From positions 1 through 35,597 of the forward strand of contig NZ_JYIY01000058.1 of the NCBI RefSeq assembly GCF_000956535.1: 35,597 nt of DNA, given 5' to 3'. Under the pieces are notes generated by a model, which did not search any database, had not been told where the DNA came from, and was given only the letters and a program-made list of their open reading frames with translations. This document shows positions 16,482 through 28,029 of this stretch, piece after piece. Position 1 is the first letter of the stretch; each line of letters opens with the position of its first letter. This DNA comes from Microbacterium ginsengisoli (GTDB lineage Bacteria; Actinomycetota; Actinomycetes; Actinomycetales; Microbacteriaceae). The position numbers and the translations under genes were made by a program.

Positions 16482-18554
16482 GTGCAGACCACACGTTCCG
16501 TCCGACCCTTCGAGGTCGTCTCCGAGTACGAGCCGTCGGGCGACCAGCCTCAGGCGATCGCCGATCTCGCGGCCCGCATCAACGCGGGGGAGACCGACAT
16601 CGTGCTGCTGGGCGCCACCGGAACCGGCAAGTCCGCGACCACGGCGTGGTTGATCGAGCAGGTGCAGCGACCGACGCTCGTCCTCGCCCACAACAAGACC
16701 TTGGCGGCGCAGCTCGCGAACGAGTTCCGCGAACTCATGCCGCACAACGCGGTCGAGTACTTCGTCTCGTACTACGACTACTACCAGCCCGAGGCCTACG
16801 TCCCGCAGACCGACACCTTCATCGAGAAGGACAGCTCGATCAACGCGGAGGTGGAGCGGCTGCGGCACTCCACCACCAACTCGCTGCTGTCGCGCCGTGA
16901 TGTCATCGTGGTCTCCACGGTGTCGTGCATCTACGGTCTCGGTGCCCCCGAGGAATATCTGCGCGCGATGGTCGCGCTGCAGGTGGGGGAGCGATACGAC
17001 CGTGACGCCCTGATCCGACAGTTCATCGCGATGCAGTACAACCGCAATGACGTCGACTTCTCGCGGGGCAACTTCCGGGTGCGCGGCGACACCATCGAGA
17101 TCATCCCGGTCTACGAGGAGTACGCGATCCGCATCGAGCTGTTCGGCGACGAGATCGAGGCGCTCTACATGCTGCATCCGCTCACCGGCGACGTGGTGCA
17201 GAAGCTCGACTCGGTGCCCATCTTCCCGGCATCGCACTACGTGGCGGGCGCCGACGTCGTGCAGCGTGCGATCGGCACGATCGAAGACGAGCTGACCGAT
17301 CGGCTCGCCGAGCTCGAGAAGCAGAACAAGCTCCTCGAGGCGCAGCGCCTGCGCATGCGCACGACGTTCGATCTCGAGATGCTGCAGCAGCTCGGCTTCT
17401 GCTCGGGCATCGAGAACTACTCGCGTCATCTCGACCAGCGTGAGGCGGGCGAGCCGCCGCACACGCTGCTCGACTTCTTCCCCGACGACTTCCTCCTCGT
17501 CATCGATGAATCGCACGTGACGGTTCCCCAGATCGGTGCGATGTACGAGGGGGATGCCTCGCGCAAGCGCACACTCGTCGAGCACGGGTTCCGCCTGCCG
17601 AGCGCCCTCGACAACCGGCCGCTGAGGTGGGATGAGTTCAAGGGGCGGATCGGCCAGACCGTGTATCTCTCGGCCACGCCCGGTCGCTATGAGATGGGCA
17701 TCGCCGATGGCGTCGTCGAGCAGATCATCCGGCCGACCGGTCTCGTGGATCCCGAGATCGTCGTGAAGCCGTCGAAGGGGCAGATCGACGATCTGCTGGA
17801 GCAGATCCGTCTGCGGGTCGAGCGCGACGAGCGCGTGCTGGTGACCACGCTCACGAAGAAGATGGCGGAGGAGTTGACCGACTTCCTCGGCGAGCACGGT
17901 GTGCGCGTGCGCTATCTGCACTCCGATGTCGACACGTTGCGGCGCGTCGAGCTGCTCACCGAGCTCCGCGCCGGCGTCTACGACGTGCTTGTCGGCATCA
18001 ACCTGCTGCGCGAGGGTCTCGACCTCCCCGAGGTCTCTCTCGTGGCGATCCTTGACGCCGACAAAGAAGGCTTCCTTCGCAGCGGCACCTCGCTCATCCA
18101 GACGATCGGGCGCGCGGCCCGCAACGTCTCGGGGGAGGTGCACATGTACGCCGATACAGTCACCGACTCGATGCGCTCGGCGATCGATGAGACCGCCCGT
18201 CGTCGCGAACTGCAGGTCGCGTACAACACGGAGAGGGGCATCGATCCGCAGCCACTGCGCAAGAAGATCGCCGACATCACCGACGCACTCGCCCGGGAAG
18301 GGGCGGACACCAAGGCGATGCTCGCCCGCGGCGGCCGCGATCAGGGTCGCGGCAAGGCGCCGACGCCCAACCTTCGGCGCGAGGGAATCGCGGCAGAGGG
18401 GGCGGCCCAGCTCGAGTCGACGATCTCGGATCTGAGCGATCAGATGCTCGCGGCAGCATCCGAGCTGAAGTTCGAGCTGGCGGCGCGGCTGCGCGACGAG
18501 GTGCAGGAGCTCAAGCGCGAGCTGCGGGCGATGGAGAAGGCCGGTCACGCCTGA
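16482..18554 (+). CDS. uvrB: Excinuclease ABC subunit B
   Basis: A 690-residue DNA-damage recognition helicase of nucleotide excision repair, which receives damaged DNA from UvrA and recruits UvrC. Walker A is GATGTGKS (44-51). The damage-probing beta-hairpin is intact ([20 protein letters not shown], from 97). DESH is the Walker B motif, and the helicase motif VI region reads QTIGRAARN. The C-terminal UVR domain, [16 protein letters not shown], which binds UvrC, is complete. The start is the GTG at 16482, giving [16 protein letters not shown]; a longer reading from 16434 lacks conservation. It is separated from uvrA by the small zinc-ribbon/OhrR pair. Confidence 0.98.
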   Translation: MQTTRSVRPFEVVSEYEPSGDQPQAIADLAARINAGETDIVLLGATGTGKSATTAWLIEQVQRPTLVLAHNKTLAAQLANEFRELMPHNAVEYFVSYYDYYQPEAYVPQTDTFIEKDSSINAEVERLRHSTTNSLLSRRDVIVVSTVSCIYGLGAPEEYLRAMVALQVGERYDRDALIRQFIAMQYNRNDVDFSRGNFRVRGDTIEIIPVYEEYAIRIELFGDEIEALYMLHPLTGDVVQKLDSVPIFPASHYVAGADVVQRAIGTIEDELTDRLAELEKQNKLLEAQRLRMRTTFDLEMLQQLGFCSGIENYSRHLDQREAGEPPHTLLDFFPDDFLLVIDESHVTVPQIGAMYEGDASRKRTLVEHGFRLPSALDNRPLRWDEFKGRIGQTVYLSATPGRYEMGIADGVVEQIIRPTGLVDPEIVVKPSKGQIDDLLEQIRLRVERDERVLVTTLTKKMAEELTDFLGEHGVRVRYLHSDVDTLRRVELLTELRAGVYDVLVGINLLREGLDLPEVSLVAILDADKEGFLRSGTSLIQTIGRAARNVSGEVHMYADTVTDSMRSAIDETARRRELQVAYNTERGIDPQPLRKKIADITDALAREGADTKAMLARGGRDQGRGKAPTPNLRREGIAAEGAAQLESTISDLSDQMLAAASELKFELAARLRDEVQELKRELRAMEKAGHA

Positions 18555-18618
18555 TCTGCGGGTGATGGCCCATGCTCTCGATGCACATCCCGGTCGCGTC
18601 CGCCCTGCTCGGCCGCGA

Positions 18619-18852
18619 TCAGGGGCAGCGCAGCAGCGGTTTGGGTCCGTTGCGGTCGATGCGGTGATCGCGCATCGGCTGGCGGCACAGCGGGCAGGGC
18701 TGGATGTCGCGGGCGGGCGGCTCGTCGTCGGTGTAGGGTCCGACGGCGGCCGGTCCGGCGGCGCGGACGAGCGCGGCGTTCACGAAGGCGTACCATCCGC
18801 CCGCGGCGTTCACACGGTCGCGCAGCGGGGGGCGCCTTTTCTTTCGTGGCAT
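18619..18852 (-). CDS. Small zinc-ribbon-like protein of unknown function
   Basis: A 77-residue basic protein. The N-terminus is MPRKKRRPPLRDRVNAAGGW and the middle YAFVNAALVRAAGPAAVGPY; the C-terminal part has CPLCRQPM followed 20 residues later by LLRCP, so three Cys and a His (MRDHRID) could bind one zinc. I recall similar small proteins in Microbacteriaceae annotated only as hypothetical. It is divergent from the OhrR-type regulator with 31 bases between starts, and the palindromic operator lies between them, so it is likely a regulatory target. On its strand a TACACT (18865-18860) ends 7 bases before the ATG, again suggesting a nearly leaderless transcript. It converges on uvrB. Confidence 0.7.
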   Translation of the reverse strand: MPRKKRRPPLRDRVNAAGGWYAFVNAALVRAAGPAAVGPYTDDEPPARDIQPCPLCRQPMRDHRIDRNGPKPLLRCP

Positions 18853-18869
18853 AATAGTTAGTGTACTAA
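18850..18869. promoter_or_regulatory. Divergent promoters and MarR/OhrR-type operator
   Basis: An AT-rich island in otherwise GC-rich DNA. The inverted repeat TTAGT-GT-ACTAA occupies 18858-18869. For the regulator, CATAAT at 18850-18855 is a near-perfect -10 and places its start inside the palindrome. On the other strand TACACT at 18865-18860 serves the small zinc-ribbon gene. One bound dimer would therefore block both promoters. Confidence 0.7.
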
Positions 18870-18883
18870 GGAAAGCGGAGAGA

Positions 18884-19321
18884 GTGACCACCACCGACAT
18901 CCTCGCGCTGGAGAACCAGCTGTGCTTCGCCGCCGTCACAGCCGCCCGCACCATCGTGCAGGCGTACCGTCCGGTGCTCGAGCCGCTCGGGCTGACCCAC
19001 CCCCAGTACCTCGTCATGCTCGCGCTGTGGGAGCGCGATCCGCGCTCCCTCGGCGAGCTCGCCGCCGCGCTCGCGCTCGAACCGGCGACGGTGTCCCCCC
19101 TCGTCAAGCGACTCGAGGCGCAGGGGCTTCTCGTCCGCACGCGGCGTCCGGGTGACGAGCGCACGCTCGACATCGCGGTGACGGACACCGGGCGCGCCCT
19201 TCGTGCACAGGCCCTCGAGGTGCCCGCGCAGGTGCTCGCACGCACCGGGCTCACGGTCGATGAGGCGGTCGCCCTCCGCGACGCGCTCGCCCGGTTCGCC
19301 GGGGCCAAGCCCACCGCGTGA
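18884..19321 (+). CDS. OhrR-like MarR-family peroxide-sensing regulator
   Basis: A 145-residue winged-helix repressor. The N-terminus reads LALENQLCFAA, matching the LENQLCF of OhrR, where the Cys (here Cys14) is the organic-peroxide sensor; Tyr28 (QAYRP) and Tyr42 (THPQYL) match the Tyr pair that activates that Cys. The DNA-binding part is SLGELAAALALEPATVSPLVKRLEAQGLL, with the wing RTRRPGDERT. With a single N-terminal Cys it would be the one-Cys type, silenced by mixed disulfide with a low-molecular-weight thiol such as mycothiol. The GTG start has GGAGAGA upstream. No ohr peroxidase gene is adjacent; the divergent partner is a small zinc-ribbon protein. It reads toward uvrA, whose start is 43 bases downstream. 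Confidence 0.85.
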   Translation: MTTTDILALENQLCFAAVTAARTIVQAYRPVLEPLGLTHPQYLVMLALWERDPRSLGELAAALALEPATVSPLVKRLEAQGLLVRTRRPGDERTLDIAVTDTGRALRAQALEVPAQVLARTGLTVDEAVALRDALARFAGAKPTA

Positions 19322-19352
19322 TCCGCGCGGAGCCGGTGTCGGAGGTCGCTCC

Positions 19353-19358
19353 TACACT
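19353..19358 (+). promoter_or_regulatory. -10 element TACACT for leaderless uvrA
   Basis: TACACT, then TGACGG (6 bases), then the GTG start at 19365. No ribosome-binding site is present. Confidence 0.65.
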
Positions 19359-19364
19359 TGACGG

Positions 19365-22262
19365 GTGCCCATCGTCCCCGTGTCCAACCTCGGCCCCCAC
19401 ACCTCCACGCTCACCGTGCGCGGCGCCCGCGTGCACAACCTCAAGAACGTCGACCTCGACATCCCGCGCGATGCGCTCGTGGTCTTCACCGGGCTCTCGG
19501 GCTCGGGCAAGTCGAGCCTCGCGTTCGACACGATCTTCGCCGAGGGCCAGCGTCGCTACGTCGAGTCGCTGAGCGCCTACGCCCGCCAGTTCCTCGGTCA
19601 GGTCGACCGACCCGACGTCGATTTCATCGAGGGCCTGAGTCCCGCTGTCTCGATCGATCAGAAGTCGACGAACCGCAACCCGCGCTCGACCGTCGGCACG
19701 ATCACCGAGATCCACGACTACATGCGTCTGCTCTGGGCGCGCATCGGAGTCCCTCACTGCCCCGAGTGCGGCGAGCAGATCCAACGCCAGACCGTGCAGC
19801 AGATCGCCGACCAGCTGATGGAACTGCCCGAGCGCACCCGCTACCAGATCGTCGCTCCGGTCGTGACCCAGAAGAAGGGCGAGTTCGTCGACCTCTTCAA
19901 GGAGCTCTCGGCCAAGGGCTACGCGCGCGCGGTCGTCGACGGCGACCTCGTGCAGCTCTCCGAGCCGCCGACGCTGAAGAAGAGCTACAAGCACGACATC
20001 GCGGTGGTCGTCGACCGCCTCGTCGCCTCGCCCGACATCCTCAGCCGGGTCACCGACTCGGTCGAGACGGCCCTCGGGCTCGCCGGCGGCGTCGTGCAGA
20101 TCAACTTCGTCGACGAAGAGGGGGATGCCGCATGGCAGTCCTTCTCTGAGAAGCTCGCCTGTCCGAACGGCCACCCCCTGCAGCTCACCGAGATCGAGCC
20201 GCGAACCTTCTCGTTCAACGCCCCGTTCGGTGCCTGCCCGGCGTGCTCCGGCCTCGGCACCCGCATGTCCGTCGACCCCGAGCTCATGCTCGGCGACGAG
20301 GAGCTCTCGATCCGCGAGGGTGTCATCATCCCGTGGACGACGCAGGGCAAGGGGCTGTTCCAGTACTACGAGCGACTGCTCGAGGGGCTCGCCGACGACC
20401 TCGGCTTCTCACTCGACACCCCGTGGAAGAAGCTGACGCCCGACGTGCGAGAGGCGGTGCTGCGCGGTGAGAACTACAAGGTGACCGTCAAGTTCCGCAA
20501 CCGCTACGGCCGTGAGATGCGCTACTCGTCCGGCTTCGAGGGCGTCGCGCCCTACATCGAGCGCCAGTACGTGCAGGCGGAGTCCGACACGCAGCGACAG
20601 CGGTGGTCGGAGTTCCTGCGGGAGGTGCCGTGCCCGGTCTGCAACGGCGACCGTCTCAAGCCCGAGGTGCTCGCCGTGCTCGTCCACGGCAGCTCGATCG
20701 CCGACGCATCCCGGCTCAGCCTCTCCGACGCGCAGGCGTTCTTCGCCGACCTCGAGCTCACCGACCGCGAGGCGAAGATCGCGGCCGCGGTGCTGCGCGA
20801 GATCCGTGCTCGACTCGACTTCCTCATCCAGGTCGGGCTCACCTACCTCAACCTCAGCCGTTCGGCCGGCTCCCTCTCCGGCGGCGAGGCGCAGCGCATC
20901 CGGCTCGCGACCCAGATCGGGTCGGGGCTGACCGGTGTGCTCTACGTCCTCGACGAGCCGTCGATCGGTCTTCACCAGCGCGACAACCGGCGTCTCATCG
21001 AGACGCTCCTCACCCTCAAGAGCCTCGGCAACACGCTCATCGTCGTCGAGCATGACGAGGAGACCATCCACGCCGCCGACTGGATCGTCGACATCGGTCC
21101 CCGCGCCGGCGTCGACGGCGGGCATGTCGTGCACTCGGGTCCGCTTGCGCAACTCCTGGGCGACGAGGCATCCCTCACCGGCGACTACCTCTCCGGCCGC
21201 CGGGCGATCCCGACGCCCGAGAAGCGCCGCAAGATCGACAAGAAGCGCATGCTCAGCGTGGTCGGGGCGCGGGAGAACAACCTGCGCAATGTGACGGCCG
21301 ACTTCCCGCTCGGGGTGCTCACGGCCGTCACCGGCGTGAGCGGGTCGGGCAAGTCGTCGCTCGTGAACGACATCCTGTACGAGGTGCTCGCCCAGAAGCT
21401 CAACGGCGCGCGCACGGTCCCGGGCAAGCACACACGGGTGACCGGGCTCGACAACCTCGACAAGGTCGTGCACGTCGATCAGGCGCCCATCGGCCGCACT
21501 CCGCGCTCGAACCCTGCGACCTACACCGGGGTGTTCGACCGCATCCGCACGCTCTTCAGCGAGACCCCCGAGGCGAAGGCCCGCGGCTACCAGCCGGGAC
21601 GCTTCTCGTTCAACGTCAAGGGCGGGCGCTGCGAGGCGTGCTCCGGTGACGGCACGATCAAGATCGAGATGAACTTCCTGCCCGACGTCTACGTCGACTG
21701 CGAGGTCTGCCACGGCAAGCGCTACAACCGCGACACGCTGAGCGTGCACTACAAGGGGCGCAACATCGCCGAGGTGCTGGAGATGCCGATCGCCGAGGCG
21801 GCCGACTTCTTCGAGCCGATCCAGGCGATCCATCGCTACCTGCGCACCCTCGTCGACGTGGGCCTGGGCTACGTGCGGCTCGGCCAGTCCGCGACGACGC
21901 TCTCGGGCGGCGAGGCGCAGCGCGTGAAACTGGCGACCGAGTTGCAGCGACGCAGCAACGGTCGCAGCATCTACGTGCTCGACGAGCCGACGACCGGCCT
22001 GCACTTCGAGGACGTCCGCCGACTGCTCGAGGTGCTCGGCGGCCTCGTGGACAAGGGCAACACCGTCATCGTCATCGAGCACAACCTCGACGTCATCAAG
22101 TCCTCGGACTGGATCATCGACCTCGGACCCGAGGGTGGCTCCGGCGGCGGCCAGATCATCGCCACGGGCACGCCGGAGCAGGTCGCGCGCGCCGAGGGCA
22201 GCCACACCGGCGCCTTCCTCGCCGAGATCCTCGAACAGGACGCGGAGCGCAAGGCGAGCTGA
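19365..22262 (+). CDS. uvrA: Excinuclease ABC subunit A
   Basis: A 965-residue ABC-type ATPase that finds DNA damage and loads UvrB. It has two nucleotide-binding domains: Walker A GLSGSGKS (43-50) and a second GVSGSGKSS; signatures [12 protein letters not shown] and [12 protein letters not shown]; Walker [10 protein letters not shown] and VLDEPTTGL. Zinc sites are visible: CPECGEQI in the first insertion region, [10 protein letters not shown] in the signature domain, and CEACSGDG with CEVCHGKRY in the second half. The last stretch is Gly-rich ([18 protein letters not shown]), as usual. The GTG at 19365 ([10 protein letters not shown]) has only a -10 element upstream. uvrC follows after a single base. 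Confidence 0.98.
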   Translation: MPIVPVSNLGPHTSTLTVRGARVHNLKNVDLDIPRDALVVFTGLSGSGKSSLAFDTIFAEGQRRYVESLSAYARQFLGQVDRPDVDFIEGLSPAVSIDQKSTNRNPRSTVGTITEIHDYMRLLWARIGVPHCPECGEQIQRQTVQQIADQLMELPERTRYQIVAPVVTQKKGEFVDLFKELSAKGYARAVVDGDLVQLSEPPTLKKSYKHDIAVVVDRLVASPDILSRVTDSVETALGLAGGVVQINFVDEEGDAAWQSFSEKLACPNGHPLQLTEIEPRTFSFNAPFGACPACSGLGTRMSVDPELMLGDEELSIREGVIIPWTTQGKGLFQYYERLLEGLADDLGFSLDTPWKKLTPDVREAVLRGENYKVTVKFRNRYGREMRYSSGFEGVAPYIERQYVQAESDTQRQRWSEFLREVPCPVCNGDRLKPEVLAVLVHGSSIADASRLSLSDAQAFFADLELTDREAKIAAAVLREIRARLDFLIQVGLTYLNLSRSAGSLSGGEAQRIRLATQIGSGLTGVLYVLDEPSIGLHQRDNRRLIETLLTLKSLGNTLIVVEHDEETIHAADWIVDIGPRAGVDGGHVVHSGPLAQLLGDEASLTGDYLSGRRAIPTPEKRRKIDKKRMLSVVGARENNLRNVTADFPLGVLTAVTGVSGSGKSSLVNDILYEVLAQKLNGARTVPGKHTRVTGLDNLDKVVHVDQAPIGRTPRSNPATYTGVFDRIRTLFSETPEAKARGYQPGRFSFNVKGGRCEACSGDGTIKIEMNFLPDVYVDCEVCHGKRYNRDTLSVHYKGRNIAEVLEMPIAEAADFFEPIQAIHRYLRTLVDVGLGYVRLGQSATTLSGGEAQRVKLATELQRRSNGRSIYVLDEPTTGLHFEDVRRLLEVLGGLVDKGNTVIVIEHNLDVIKSSDWIIDLGPEGGSGGGQIIATGTPEQVARAEGSHTGAFLAEILEQDAERKAS

Positions 22263-22263
22263 C

Positions 22264-24159
22264 GTGGCATCCGATCTGCCCTATCGCCCGAAGCAGGGCG
22301 AGATCCCGACGACCCCGGGCGTCTACCGGTTCCGCGACGCCCAGGGGCGCATCCTGTACGTCGGCAAGGCGAAGAACCTGCGCGCGCGCCTGTCGAACTA
22401 CTTCGCGCCGCTGCACACCCTGCACGAGCGCACGCGGCGCATGGTCACCACGGCGGCGAGCGTCGAATGGACCGTCGTCTCCAGCGACGTCGAGGCCCTG
22501 CAGCTCGAGTACATGTGGATTCAGGAGTTCACGCCGCCCTTCAACGTGCGCTACAAGGACGACAAGTCCTACCCCTACATGGCCATCACCCTCGCCGACG
22601 AGGCGCCGCGGGTGATCGTCACCCGCAACCGCAAGATCCGCGGTGCGAAGTACTTCGGTCCCTACCCCAAGGTGTGGGCGGTGCACGAGGTCATCGACCT
22701 CATGATCAAGGTCTTCCCGATCCGCACGTGCTCGGATGCCTCCTACAAGAAGGCCATGGCGACGGGTCGCCCGTGCTTCCCCGGGCAGATCGGGCGCTGC
22801 GGCGGCCCGTGCTCGATGCGGGTGAGCATCGAGGAGCACCGTGCGATCGTCGACGACTTCGTCGCCTTCATGGCCGGTGGTGATCAGCGGGTCACCCGCC
22901 AGCTCACCGCGCGCATGCGCGAGGCCGCGGCAGCCATGGACTACGAGTCGGCCGCCGTCTACCGTGACCGCCTCAGCGCGGTCGAGGCGGTGCTCGGCAA
23001 GAGCGCGCTCGTGCTCAGCGACGACACCGACGCCGATCTGTTCGGCATCGCCGAGGACGAGCTCGCGGCGGCGGTGCAGCACTTCGTGATCCGCGGCGGT
23101 CGTGTACGCGGGGTGCGCGCGACGACCATCGAGAAAGAACTCGACATCGCGGGCGCCGAGCTCGTCGACCAGGTGCTGCAGCGCACCTACGGCGGCGCGG
23201 ATGCCGCGGACATCCCGCGCCAGGTGCTCGTGCCGCAGTTGCCCGACGACGCCGCCGACCTCGAGGCGTGGCTGCGCGAGCGGCGCGGGAAGAACGTGAC
23301 CGTCGGCATCGCGCAGCGCGGCCCGAAGGCCGACCTCATGCGCACGGCGACGATCAACGCCCAACAGGCGCTGCTGCTCCACAAGACCCGGCGCTCGAGC
23401 GACTACGTCGCACGCACACAGGCGCTCACCGATCTGCAGGAGGCGCTCGGACTCGCTGAGGCGCCGTTGCGGATCGAGTGCTACGACGTCTCCCACCTGT
23501 CCGGCACCAACGTCGTCGCATCCATGGTCGTGTTCGAGGACGGCTTGCCGCGCAAAGACCAGTACCGCTCGTTCGGCATCGCCGAGACATCCGACGACAC
23601 CGACTCCATCTACCAGGTGCTCACTCGCCGGCTCGCGCACGTCGACGACGCTCCCGACGACTCCGTGCCCGAGGCGACCGACCAGGGCGAGGATGTCGTC
23701 GTGACGCGGCAGAAGCCCCGATTCGCCTACCGTCCCCAGCTGCTCATCGTCGACGGCGGCAGACCTCAGGTCGCGGCGGCGGAACGGGCCCTTCGGGACA
23801 GCGGCCACAGCGAGATCGCCCTCTGCGGCATCGCCAAGCGCCTCGAAGAGGTGTGGCTGCCCGGAGAGGAGTACCCGGTCATCCTGCCCCGTACATCGGA
23901 GGCTCTCTACCTCGTGCAGCGCCTGCGCGACGAGGCCCACCGGTTCGCGATCACCCACCAGCGAAAGCGCCGCAAGCGCGACATCACCACGGTGCTCGCC
24001 GAAGTGCCCGGCCTCGGCGACGCGCGCATCAAGGCGCTGCTGCGACACTTCGGCTCGGTCACCGCTCTCCGCGCCGCGAGCCCCGAGGAGATCGCACACC
24101 TGCCCGGCATCGGGCCGAAGCTCGCCGCGGCCGTCCATTCCCGCCTCATCGCTCGATAG
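22264..24159 (+). CDS. uvrC: Excinuclease ABC subunit C
   Basis: A 631-residue dual-incision nuclease. The GIY-YIG nuclease domain is at the N-terminus ([20 protein letters not shown], 19-38). Four Cys (156, 171, 179, 183) in RTCSDAS, PCFPGQ and RCGGPC match the spacing of the ligands of the iron-sulfur cluster described for E. coli UvrC. A UVR domain (about 200-240) binds UvrB. The RNase H-like 5' nuclease is marked by [11 protein letters not shown] and [11 protein letters not shown], and a helix-hairpin-helix pair ends the protein ([13 protein letters not shown] and [12 protein letters not shown]). The GTG start is 1 base after the uvrA stop, so translation is probably coupled. The stop TAG doubles as the first bases of the rapZ -10. 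Confidence 0.97.
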   Translation: MASDLPYRPKQGEIPTTPGVYRFRDAQGRILYVGKAKNLRARLSNYFAPLHTLHERTRRMVTTAASVEWTVVSSDVEALQLEYMWIQEFTPPFNVRYKDDKSYPYMAITLADEAPRVIVTRNRKIRGAKYFGPYPKVWAVHEVIDLMIKVFPIRTCSDASYKKAMATGRPCFPGQIGRCGGPCSMRVSIEEHRAIVDDFVAFMAGGDQRVTRQLTARMREAAAAMDYESAAVYRDRLSAVEAVLGKSALVLSDDTDADLFGIAEDELAAAVQHFVIRGGRVRGVRATTIEKELDIAGAELVDQVLQRTYGGADAADIPRQVLVPQLPDDAADLEAWLRERRGKNVTVGIAQRGPKADLMRTATINAQQALLLHKTRRSSDYVARTQALTDLQEALGLAEAPLRIECYDVSHLSGTNVVASMVVFEDGLPRKDQYRSFGIAETSDDTDSIYQVLTRRLAHVDDAPDDSVPEATDQGEDVVVTRQKPRFAYRPQLLIVDGGRPQVAAAERALRDSGHSEIALCGIAKRLEEVWLPGEEYPVILPRTSEALYLVQRLRDEAHRFAITHQRKRRKRDITTVLAEVPGLGDARIKALLRHFGSVTALRAASPEEIAHLPGIGPKLAAAVHSRLIAR

Positions 24160-24162
24160 GGT
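24157..24162 (+). promoter_or_regulatory. -10 element TAGGGT for rapZ, overlapping uvrC stop
   Basis: TAGGGT begins with the uvrC stop codon. Transcription would start near 24169, leaving a 15-nt leader that contains GGGGAGG before ATG 24184. Confidence 0.5.
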
Positions 24163-24183
24163 GGAGACGACGGGGAGGCGCGG

Positions 24184-25065
24184 ATGGACCAGACGGCACC
24201 GGGTGTGACCGGCGAAGTGCTGGTCGTCACCGGGATGTCCGGTGCCGGGCGCTCGACCGTCGCCAACGCGCTCGAGGATCTCGGGTGGTATGTCGTCGAC
24301 AACCTCCCGCCCCAGATGATCAAGCCGATGCTCGAGCTGTCCGAGCTCGCTCAGGAGGCGGTTCCGCGGGTCGCCGTCGTGCTCGATGTGCGCGGGCGCG
24401 ACCTCTTCGAGCGCCTGCCCGAGGTCACGCGATCGCTGCGTGATGCCCGCCACCTGCGCGTCATGTTCCTGGATGCGTCGGACGATGTGCTCGTACGCCG
24501 GTTCGAGGCTGTGCGTCGCCCGCATCCGCTGCAGGGGGACGGCACGCTGGTCGACGGAATCCGTCGCGAGCGCGCGCGCCTGTCCCGGGTGAGGGAGAGC
24601 GCCGACCTCGTGGTCGACACCTCGCACTCGAACGTGCATCAGCTCACGACGAAGATCGCCGACCTCTTCGCCGAGTCCGGTGCGGCGCGGCACTCCGTGA
24701 CGGTGATGAGCTTCGGCTTCAAGTACGGGCTCCCGGCCGATGCCGACCTCGTCGCCGACATGCGCTTTCTGCCCAACCCGTTCTGGGTCGAGGACCTCCG
24801 CTCCCTCACCGGGGAGGACGAGTCGGTGCGGGACTACGTGCTCTCCCAGCCCGGTGCGCGCGAGTTCCTCGACGCCTACACGGCAGCATTGCGCCCCGTG
24901 CTCGAGGGGTACCAGCGTGAGAACAAAAGGCATTCGACGGTGGCGATCGGATGCACCGGGGGAAAGCACCGCTCGGTCGTCATGGCTCGCGAGATCGCCC
25001 AGCGCCTCGACGACGTCCCGGGCGTGACGACACGCGTGGCGCACCGCGACCTCGGTCGCGAGTAG
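24184..25065 (+). CDS. rapZ: RapZ-family nucleotide-binding protein
   Basis: A 293-residue P-loop protein of the RapZ/YvcJ family. Walker A reads GMSGAGRST (17-25), with Arg in place of Lys, which is common in actinobacterial members. The segment [16 protein letters not shown] and the Walker B-like [17 protein letters not shown] are conserved. The C-terminal RapZ domain contains [20 protein letters not shown], the central family signature, and ends with [18 protein letters not shown], the most conserved C-terminal patch. In E. coli RapZ is an RNA-binding adaptor in GlmS control; in actinobacteria the role is unknown. The gene sits between uvrC and whiA as in relatives, but the usual yvcK-like gene that separates rapZ from whiA in mycobacteria and streptomycetes is absent. 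Confidence 0.93.
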   Translation: MDQTAPGVTGEVLVVTGMSGAGRSTVANALEDLGWYVVDNLPPQMIKPMLELSELAQEAVPRVAVVLDVRGRDLFERLPEVTRSLRDARHLRVMFLDASDDVLVRRFEAVRRPHPLQGDGTLVDGIRRERARLSRVRESADLVVDTSHSNVHQLTTKIADLFAESGAARHSVTVMSFGFKYGLPADADLVADMRFLPNPFWVEDLRSLTGEDESVRDYVLSQPGAREFLDAYTAALRPVLEGYQRENKRHSTVAIGCTGGKHRSVVMAREIAQRLDDVPGVTTRVAHRDLGRE

Positions 25066-25068
25066 GCT
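25063..25068 (+). promoter_or_regulatory. -10 element TAGGCT for whiA, overlapping rapZ stop
   Basis: TAGGCT begins with the rapZ stop codon, as TAGGGT does with the uvrC stop. Transcription would start near 25075, giving a 26-nt leader with AGAAGGAG before GTG 25101. Confidence 0.5.
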
Positions 25069-25100
25069 GGAACGTCGTTCTCGAGCCCAGAAGGAGTGCC

Positions 25101-26078
25101 GTGCCGCTGACGGTCGATGTGAAGTCCGAACTCGTCTCGCTGCGTGACCCCCGCCCGACGGCGAGGGTCGCGGAGCTCACCGCACTGCTGCGGTTCGCGG
25201 GGGGACTGCACTCCATCGCCGGCCGGGTCGCGGTGGAGGCCGAGGTTGATTCCGAGCGCCTCGCGCGCCGCGTCGCCCGCGAACTCGCCGAGATCTACGG
25301 CGTGCGGCCCGAGCTGGCGCACGTGCAGGCGTCGGGTGGGCGCACCGGGATCGCCGTGGCCGTGCGGGTCATCGATCAGGGGGAGACACTCGCACGCCAG
25401 ACCGGGCTCCTGGACCAACGTCGACGTCCCGTGCGCGGGCTTCCCAACAAGCTGACGACCGGCAGCCGCGGTGACCTCGCCGCGGTGTGGCGGGGCGCGT
25501 TCCTCGCGACCGGCACTCTTACCGACCCGGGTCGGTCCGCATCTCTCGAGATCGCCTGCCCGTCGTCCGAGGCGGCCATGGCGCTCGTCGGAGCCGGCGC
25601 CCGCATCGGCATCGCGTCCAAGGCTCGGGAGGTGCGCGGCGTGCACCGCGTGGTCGTCCGCGAGGGCGACGCGATCCGACTCGCGCTCTTCGAGATGGGC
25701 GCGCGCAAGGCGGCGTCGGAGTGGGAGCAGCTGCGGCAGCGCCGTGAGGTGCGCGCCGACGTGAACCGCCTCGTGAACTTCGACGACGCGAATCTGCGCC
25801 GTTCGGCGCAGGCCGCGGTCGCCGCGTGCGCGCGTGTGGAGCGCGCGCTGGAACTCCTCGGCGACGACGTGCCCGAGCATCTGCGCTCCGCCGGCGATCT
25901 TCGCCTCGCGCATCGGGACGCGAGCCTCGACGAGCTCGGCCACCACGCCGACCCGCCGCTCACGAAGGACGCCGTCGCCGGTCGCATCCGCCGCCTGCTC
26001 GCGATGGCCGACAAGAAGGCCGAGCAGCTCGGCGTCCCGGGCACCGAAGCGGCGGTGCCCGCCGACGCCATCGAGTGA
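25101..26078 (+). CDS. whiA: DNA-binding protein WhiA
   Basis: A 325-residue sporulation/cell-division transcription factor. The N-terminal two-thirds is a degenerate LAGLIDADG homing-endonuclease fold: [32 protein letters not shown] and [20 protein letters not shown] (the second LAGLIDADG-like helix). The C-terminal helix-turn-helix spans [20 protein letters not shown] and [14 protein letters not shown]. In streptomycetes WhiA acts with WhiB to turn on division genes; it is retained in non-sporulating actinobacteria. GTG 25101 has AGAAGGAG upstream and begins [10 protein letters not shown], as is usual. A hairpin terminator follows. Confidence 0.96.
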   Translation: MPLTVDVKSELVSLRDPRPTARVAELTALLRFAGGLHSIAGRVAVEAEVDSERLARRVARELAEIYGVRPELAHVQASGGRTGIAVAVRVIDQGETLARQTGLLDQRRRPVRGLPNKLTTGSRGDLAAVWRGAFLATGTLTDPGRSASLEIACPSSEAAMALVGAGARIGIASKAREVRGVHRVVVREGDAIRLALFEMGARKAASEWEQLRQRREVRADVNRLVNFDDANLRRSAQAAVAACARVERALELLGDDVPEHLRSAGDLRLAHRDASLDELGHHADPPLTKDAVAGRIRRLLAMADKKAEQLGVPGTEAAVPADAIE

Positions 26079-26083
26079 CCGAC

Positions 26084-26102
26084 CGGGGCGCGAGGCGCCC
26101 CG
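26084..26102 (+). terminator. Hairpin after whiA
   Basis: CGGGGCGC pairs with GCGCCCCG over a GAG loop, 5 bases after the whiA stop. It has an 8-bp all-GC stem and no U tract. Confidence 0.6.
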
Positions 26103-26174
26103 CGAGCCGCACGCGAACGGTTACACCGCGTCATCCCGGGAATCAACCCGACGTGCGGCGTCGTTGCCCCTCAA

Positions 26175-26180
26175 TAGGAT
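26175..26180 (+). promoter_or_regulatory. Probable sodA -10 element TAGGAT
   Basis: TAGGAT lies 59 bases before the sodA start; transcription would begin near 26187 with a leader of about 53 nt ending in an AGAAGAGA ribosome-binding site. No convincing -35 is seen. The rest of the 137 bases between the whiA hairpin and sodA shows nothing else. Confidence 0.45.
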
Positions 26181-26239
26181 GAACTCGTCACCCTCGCCGC
26201 GCCGAGGACACGGCCGGCGCCGATTCGGAAGAAGAGAAC

Positions 26240-26866
26240 ATGGCAACGTACTCCCTGCCCGACCTCCCCTACGACTACGCAGCACTCGAGCCGCACATCA
26301 GCGCGACGATCATGCAGCTGCACCACGACAAGCACCACCAGGCGTACGTCACGGGAGCCAACACCGCCCTCGAGCAGCTCGCCGAAGCGCGTGACAAGGG
26401 CGACTTCGCCTACGTCAACAAGCTCGAGAAGGACCTCGCGTTCAACCTCGGCGGACACACCAACCACTCGATCTTCTGGACCAACCTGTCGCCGGACGGG
26501 GGCGACAAGCCCACCGGCGAGCTCGAGTCGGCCATCACCGACCACTTCGGGTCGTTCGACAAGTTCCAGGCGCACTTCTCGGCGGCCGCCCTCGGCGTGC
26601 AGGGCTCGGGCTGGGCGGGTCTGTTCTGGGACTCGATCGGTCAGAACCTGATCATCCAGCAGTTCTTCGACCAGCAGGCGCAGTTCGCCGCCGGCACCGT
26701 GCCGCTGCTCCTCCTCGACGTCTGGGAGCACGCGTACTACCTCGACTACAAGAACGTGCGCGCCGACTACGTGAAGGCGTTCTGGAACATCGCCAACTGG
26801 GCCGACGTGCAGCAGCGCTTCACCACCGCCCGTGAGAAGACTGCGGGTCTGCTGGTAGTGTCGTGA
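26240..26866 (+). CDS. sodA: Superoxide dismutase (Mn/Fe family)
   Basis: A 208-residue cytoplasmic enzyme converting superoxide to oxygen and hydrogen peroxide. The metal ligands are all present: His28 ([10 protein letters not shown]), His76 ([10 protein letters not shown]), Asp160 and His164 (DVWEHAYY). GGHTNH and [10 protein letters not shown], with the Gln in the second half rather than in the first, favour manganese over iron, though cambialistic use is possible. The protein starts with the usual [18 protein letters not shown] and has no signal peptide. It stands alone between whiA and gap with its own terminator. Confidence 0.96.
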   Translation: MATYSLPDLPYDYAALEPHISATIMQLHHDKHHQAYVTGANTALEQLAEARDKGDFAYVNKLEKDLAFNLGGHTNHSIFWTNLSPDGGDKPTGELESAITDHFGSFDKFQAHFSAAALGVQGSGWAGLFWDSIGQNLIIQQFFDQQAQFAAGTVPLLLLDVWEHAYYLDYKNVRADYVKAFWNIANWADVQQRFTTAREKTAGLLVVS

Positions 26867-28024
<1,158 letters not shown>

Positions 28025-28029
28025 TCGTC

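Noticed and set aside
16410..18548. A 712-codon open frame antisense to uvrB
   Set aside because: It mirrors uvrB exactly, has Arg/Asp/Val-rich low-information sequence without motifs, and arises from third-position G+C bias.
22156..25044. A 962-codon open frame antisense to uvrC and rapZ
   Set aside because: It spans two well-supported genes on the other strand, and its composition (His, Arg, Asp runs) is that of a frame shadow.
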